Origin: Desulfobulbaceae bacterium | GTDB taxonomy: Bacteria; Desulfobacterota; Desulfobulbia; Desulfobulbales; Desulfobulbaceae | Length of the DNA: 36,371 nt | Reading direction: 5' to 3' | Assembly: GCA_015493715.1 (NCBI GenBank) | Contig: WGCP01000153.1 | Location: forward strand, 1 to 36,371 | Part shown: positions 34,362 to 36,371 of the stretch, one piece after another | Layout of the letters: each line of letters begins with the position of its first letter | Position numbering within the stretch: the first letter of the stretch is position 1 | Notes under the pieces: model-generated | What the model was told of the DNA's origin: nothing | What the model saw: the letters and a program-made list of their open reading frames with translations, nothing else | Database searches by the model: none | Made by a program: the position numbers and the translations under genes

Positions 34362-34981
34362 ACGACTAACCTCTCTTCAAGTTTCGCCAGACAATCCTGA
34401 GTGAGCATCAACTTCGAGTATTTGAGAATATCAAATACATTTAACCCTGAAACCGGCATAACTTTATACCCAACCGCATTGCGTGCTGATTTACTGACGA
34501 CCTGATCATCCGTTGCAGTGACAATAAGACAATCGTCAAATTGAAAATTGTTCATTACTTTGACAAAATCTTTTGTCTTAATCACCGGTAATGACAACGA
34601 GTCGACAACAACCATATTTCCTTCGCCATGACGGGCGGAGAGCGCCATACGTAAGGCAAGACGTCTGACTTTTTTCGGAAGTTTATATCCATAATCGCGT
34701 GGTCTGGGGCCAAAAGTGACTCCGCCTCCACGCCAAATCGGAGAAGTTCGTGAACCGGCACGAGCCCGTCCCGTGCCTTTTTGCCTCCAGGGTTTTGCTC
34801 CACCGCCCCGTACCTCTCCCCGGGTTTTCGTACAGGCATTGCCGGCACGACGATTGGCTCGCTGCATACAAACAACTTCATGCAGGACACCCTTTTTGAC
34901 CTCTACATTAAACAGAGCCTCATTGAGCTCTATTTCTCCGACTTTTTCAGCGGAGCTGTTAACAACATCGCAAACTGCCAT
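34358..34981 (-). CDS. rplD: 50S ribosomal protein L4
   Basis: The 207-residue L4 has a long internal loop reaching the exit tunnel (KTRGEVRGGGAKPWRQKGTGRARAGSRTSPIWRGGGVTFGPRPRDYGYKLPKKVRRLALRMALS). In E. coli L4 also represses the S10 operon. I chose the ATG at 34981, after GGAG with six-base spacing and giving the conventional length; an upstream frame from 34996 adds five residues. It lies 103 bases after rplC and overlaps rplW. Confidence 0.96.
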   Translation of the reverse strand: MAVCDVVNSSAEKVGEIELNEALFNVEVKKGVLHEVVCMQRANRRAGNACTKTRGEVRGGGAKPWRQKGTGRARAGSRTSPIWRGGGVTFGPRPRDYGYKLPKKVRRLALRMALSARHGEGNMVVVDSLSLPVIKTKDFVKVMNNFQFDDCLIVTATDDQVVSKSARNAVGYKVMPVSGLNVFDILKYSKLMLTQDCLAKLEERLVV

Positions 34982-35084
34982 GTCTGTCTCCTTCAACAGC
35001 AGATGAAAATCTATGATCCAATCAAACGATAACTACAAAATTTTCCGCATCATTTGTTGATGACAAAAAAACGACTAAAATCAC

Positions 35085-35720
35085 CTATGCTTCTTTCGTA
35101 AAAATACTGAGTAATCCGTTTTTAGCTCCGGGAACAGCACCTTCAACCAAAAGAATGTTATCTTCGTTCCTGATATCAACAATTGTCAGATTTTTTTGGG
35201 TAACCAAATTATTCCCCATCTGACCTGGAAGCTTTTTGCCTTTAATAACCCTGCCCGGGTAGGCTGAACACCCGATAGAACCAGGTGCTCTGTGAAATCC
35301 TGAACCATGGGATGCCTTACCGCCGGCGAATCCATATCTTTTCATAACACCCTGGAAACCGCGTCCTTTTACCTTGCCGGAAATATCAACTTTATCTCCA
35401 ACCTGGAGGATATCCATTATGGTTAACCTCTGTCCCAAGTCAAATGATTCCGGATCATTGACCCGAAATTCACGAACGTAATAAAAACCTTTTCCTCCCG
35501 AACGTTTGAAATGTCCTGATTGAGGCTTATTAATACGTGTTTCTTTCTTCTCCAAAAAACCGACCTGAATGGCGTTATAGCCTTCCTTGGCGATGGTTTT
35601 CTTCTGCAATACAGTACAGGGACCAGCTTCAATCACTGTCACAGGAATTGAACGTCCGTGTTCATTATAAACACGAGTCATTCCTACCTTGCGTCCCAGT
35701 ATTCCGTTTGTTTTCGGCAT
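35085..35720 (-). CDS. rplC: 50S ribosomal protein L3
   Basis: The 211-residue L3 is an early 23S binder reaching toward the peptidyl-transferase centre. Landmarks are GILGRKVGMTRVYNEHGRSIPVTVIEAGPCTVLQKKT, then GRGFQGVMKRYGFAGGKASHGSGFHRAPGSIGCSAYPGRVIKGKKLPGQMGN. The glutamine in GQMG is the site methylated by PrmB in E. coli. The length is near E. coli (209). It lies 63 bases after rpsJ, the normal S10-operon order. Confidence 0.98.
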   Translation of the reverse strand: MPKTNGILGRKVGMTRVYNEHGRSIPVTVIEAGPCTVLQKKTIAKEGYNAIQVGFLEKKETRINKPQSGHFKRSGGKGFYYVREFRVNDPESFDLGQRLTIMDILQVGDKVDISGKVKGRGFQGVMKRYGFAGGKASHGSGFHRAPGSIGCSAYPGRVIKGKKLPGQMGNNLVTQKNLTIVDIRNEDNILLVEGAVPGAKNGLLSIFTKEA

Positions 35721-35783
35721 TTCTCTACCCGTAATTTTTCAATTACCGTTTAGACACCTGCAAGTTAGCCATGGGGCCGACTT

Positions 35784-36098
35784 TCAGGGCAGCTTGATTT
35801 CTACGTCAACACCTGCGGACAATTCGAGTTTCATCAGAGAATCAATTGTCTGCTGAGTAGGCTCAAGAATATCAAGTAGTCGACGGTGGGTTCGCATTTC
35901 GAACTGTTCCCTTGATTTCTTATTCACATGCGGTGAACGTAAAACAGTATATTTATTTATGCTTGTCGGCAGAGGAATCGGACCGGCGACTGTTGCCCCC
36001 GTCCGCCTCGCTGTTTCTACTATTTCCTTGGTTGACTGGTCAAGCAATTTATGATCATAGCCCTTCAGGCGGATACGAATTTTGTCTGTCGGTATCAT
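35784..36098 (-). CDS. rpsJ: 30S ribosomal protein S10 / NusE
   Basis: The 104-residue S10 is a head protein that also serves as NusE in transcription antitermination with NusB and NusG. Landmarks are [99 protein letters not shown]. It lies 10 bases after the tuf stop, so the S10 operon is continuous with tuf (str operon); no separate S10 leader with the L4 control hairpin fits in that gap. Confidence 0.98.
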   Translation of the reverse strand: MIPTDKIRIRLKGYDHKLLDQSTKEIVETARRTGATVAGPIPLPTSINKYTVLRSPHVNKKSREQFEMRTHRRLLDILEPTQQTIDSLMKLELSAGVDVEIKLP

Positions 36099-36108
36099 TG
36101 GTTCCCAC

Positions 36109-36371
36109 TTATTCTAAAATTTCACTGATGACGCCGGCGCCAACAGTACGGCCACCTTCACGGATAGCAAAGCGAAGCCCCTCTTCCATGGCTATCGGAG
36201 TGATCAGCTCTCCTGTGATGTGAATGTTATCACCAGGCATAACCATCTCAACACCTTCTTCAAGAGTAACGACTCCCGTCACATCCGTTGTCCGAAAGTA
36301 AAACTGCGGACGGTATCCATTAAAAAACGGAGTATGACGGCCACCCTCCTCCTTGTTCAGGATATAAGCCT
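36109..36371 (-). CDS. tuf: elongation factor Tu (partial, C-terminal end)
   Basis: The last 87 codons of EF-Tu are visible, ending at a TAA (36111-36109). The sequence [32 protein letters not shown] and [45 protein letters not shown] is the canonical domain 3 end that contacts tRNA and EF-Ts. The N-terminal part with the GTPase domain lies beyond the window. Its place just before rpsJ is the common str-S10 junction. Confidence 0.97.
   Translation of the reverse strand, partial: AYILNKEEGGRHTPFFNGYRPQFYFRTTDVTGVVTLEEGVEMVMPGDNIHITGELITPIAMEEGLRFAIREGGRTVGAGVISEILE

Noticed and set aside
36099-36108. S10-operon leader with L4-type autoregulation
   Set aside because: The gap between tuf and rpsJ is only 10 bases, too short for such a leader.

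Overview
The window looks like a chromosomal segment of a Gram-negative, probably strictly anaerobic member of the Desulfobacterota. The order Desulfobulbales is my best guess; this is inference from gene order and protein style, not a database result. It carries LPS-heptose and undecaprenyl/CDP-diacylglycerol genes, an MEP-pathway isoprenoid block, a deltaproteobacterial DVU0298-type protein and an intact S10/spc/alpha ribosomal cluster preceded by tuf.

Layout. Positions 1-3249 (minus strand) hold an accessory-looking group: a cut-off RelE/ParE toxin with its antitoxin, a CopZ-like metal-binding protein, a 422-residue fusion of a nitrilase-family amidase with an HldE/RfaE2-type heptose adenylyltransferase, a HEAT-like DVU0298-type protein, and ferritin. 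Positions 3461-5481 (plus) hold a YdfG-like short-chain dehydrogenase and a FabB-like ketoacyl-ACP synthase. Positions 5527-7027 (minus) encode a three-module putative regulator (TIGR04076-like, cyclic-nucleotide-binding fold, DUF4388) and a small three-helix membrane protein. A gap of about 790 bases follows; it contains a MITE-like inverted-repeat element and a candidate sigma-54 promoter. Positions 7821-9644 (plus) are the nitrogen pair glnB-amt with a strong terminator, followed by a glutamine-amidotransferase-like protein that has lost its expected His/Glu.

Positions 10490-19581 (minus) form a housekeeping block, in transcription order rpsB-tsf-pyrH-frr-uppS-cdsA-dxr-rseP-tsaB-ispG. It joins translation, UMP kinase, lipid-carrier, phospholipid and isoprenoid synthesis, intramembrane proteolysis and tRNA t6A modification; the distal genes overlap by a few bases. 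Upstream sits a YkgJ-type cysteine-cluster gene directly behind the terminator of the ribosomal cluster. Positions 20743-36371 (minus) are the classic run tuf-rpsJ-rplC-rplD-rplW-rplB-rpsS-rplV-rpsC-rplP-rpmC-rpsQ-rplN-rplX-rplE-rpsN-rpsH-rplF-rplR-rpsE-rpmD-rplO-secY-map-infA-rpmJ-rpsM-rpsK-rpsD-rpoA-rplQ, closed by an intrinsic terminator.

Most of the window is ordinary conserved core. The observations I consider most worth following are the amidase-heptose adenylyltransferase fusion coupled to a HEAT-like gene, the concentration of TTG/GTG starts on small-subunit ribosomal genes, the regulator lacking the usual phosphate-binding arginine, the degenerate amidotransferase and the MITE-like repeat. 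I see no CRISPR array, tRNA, rRNA, transposase or prophage gene.
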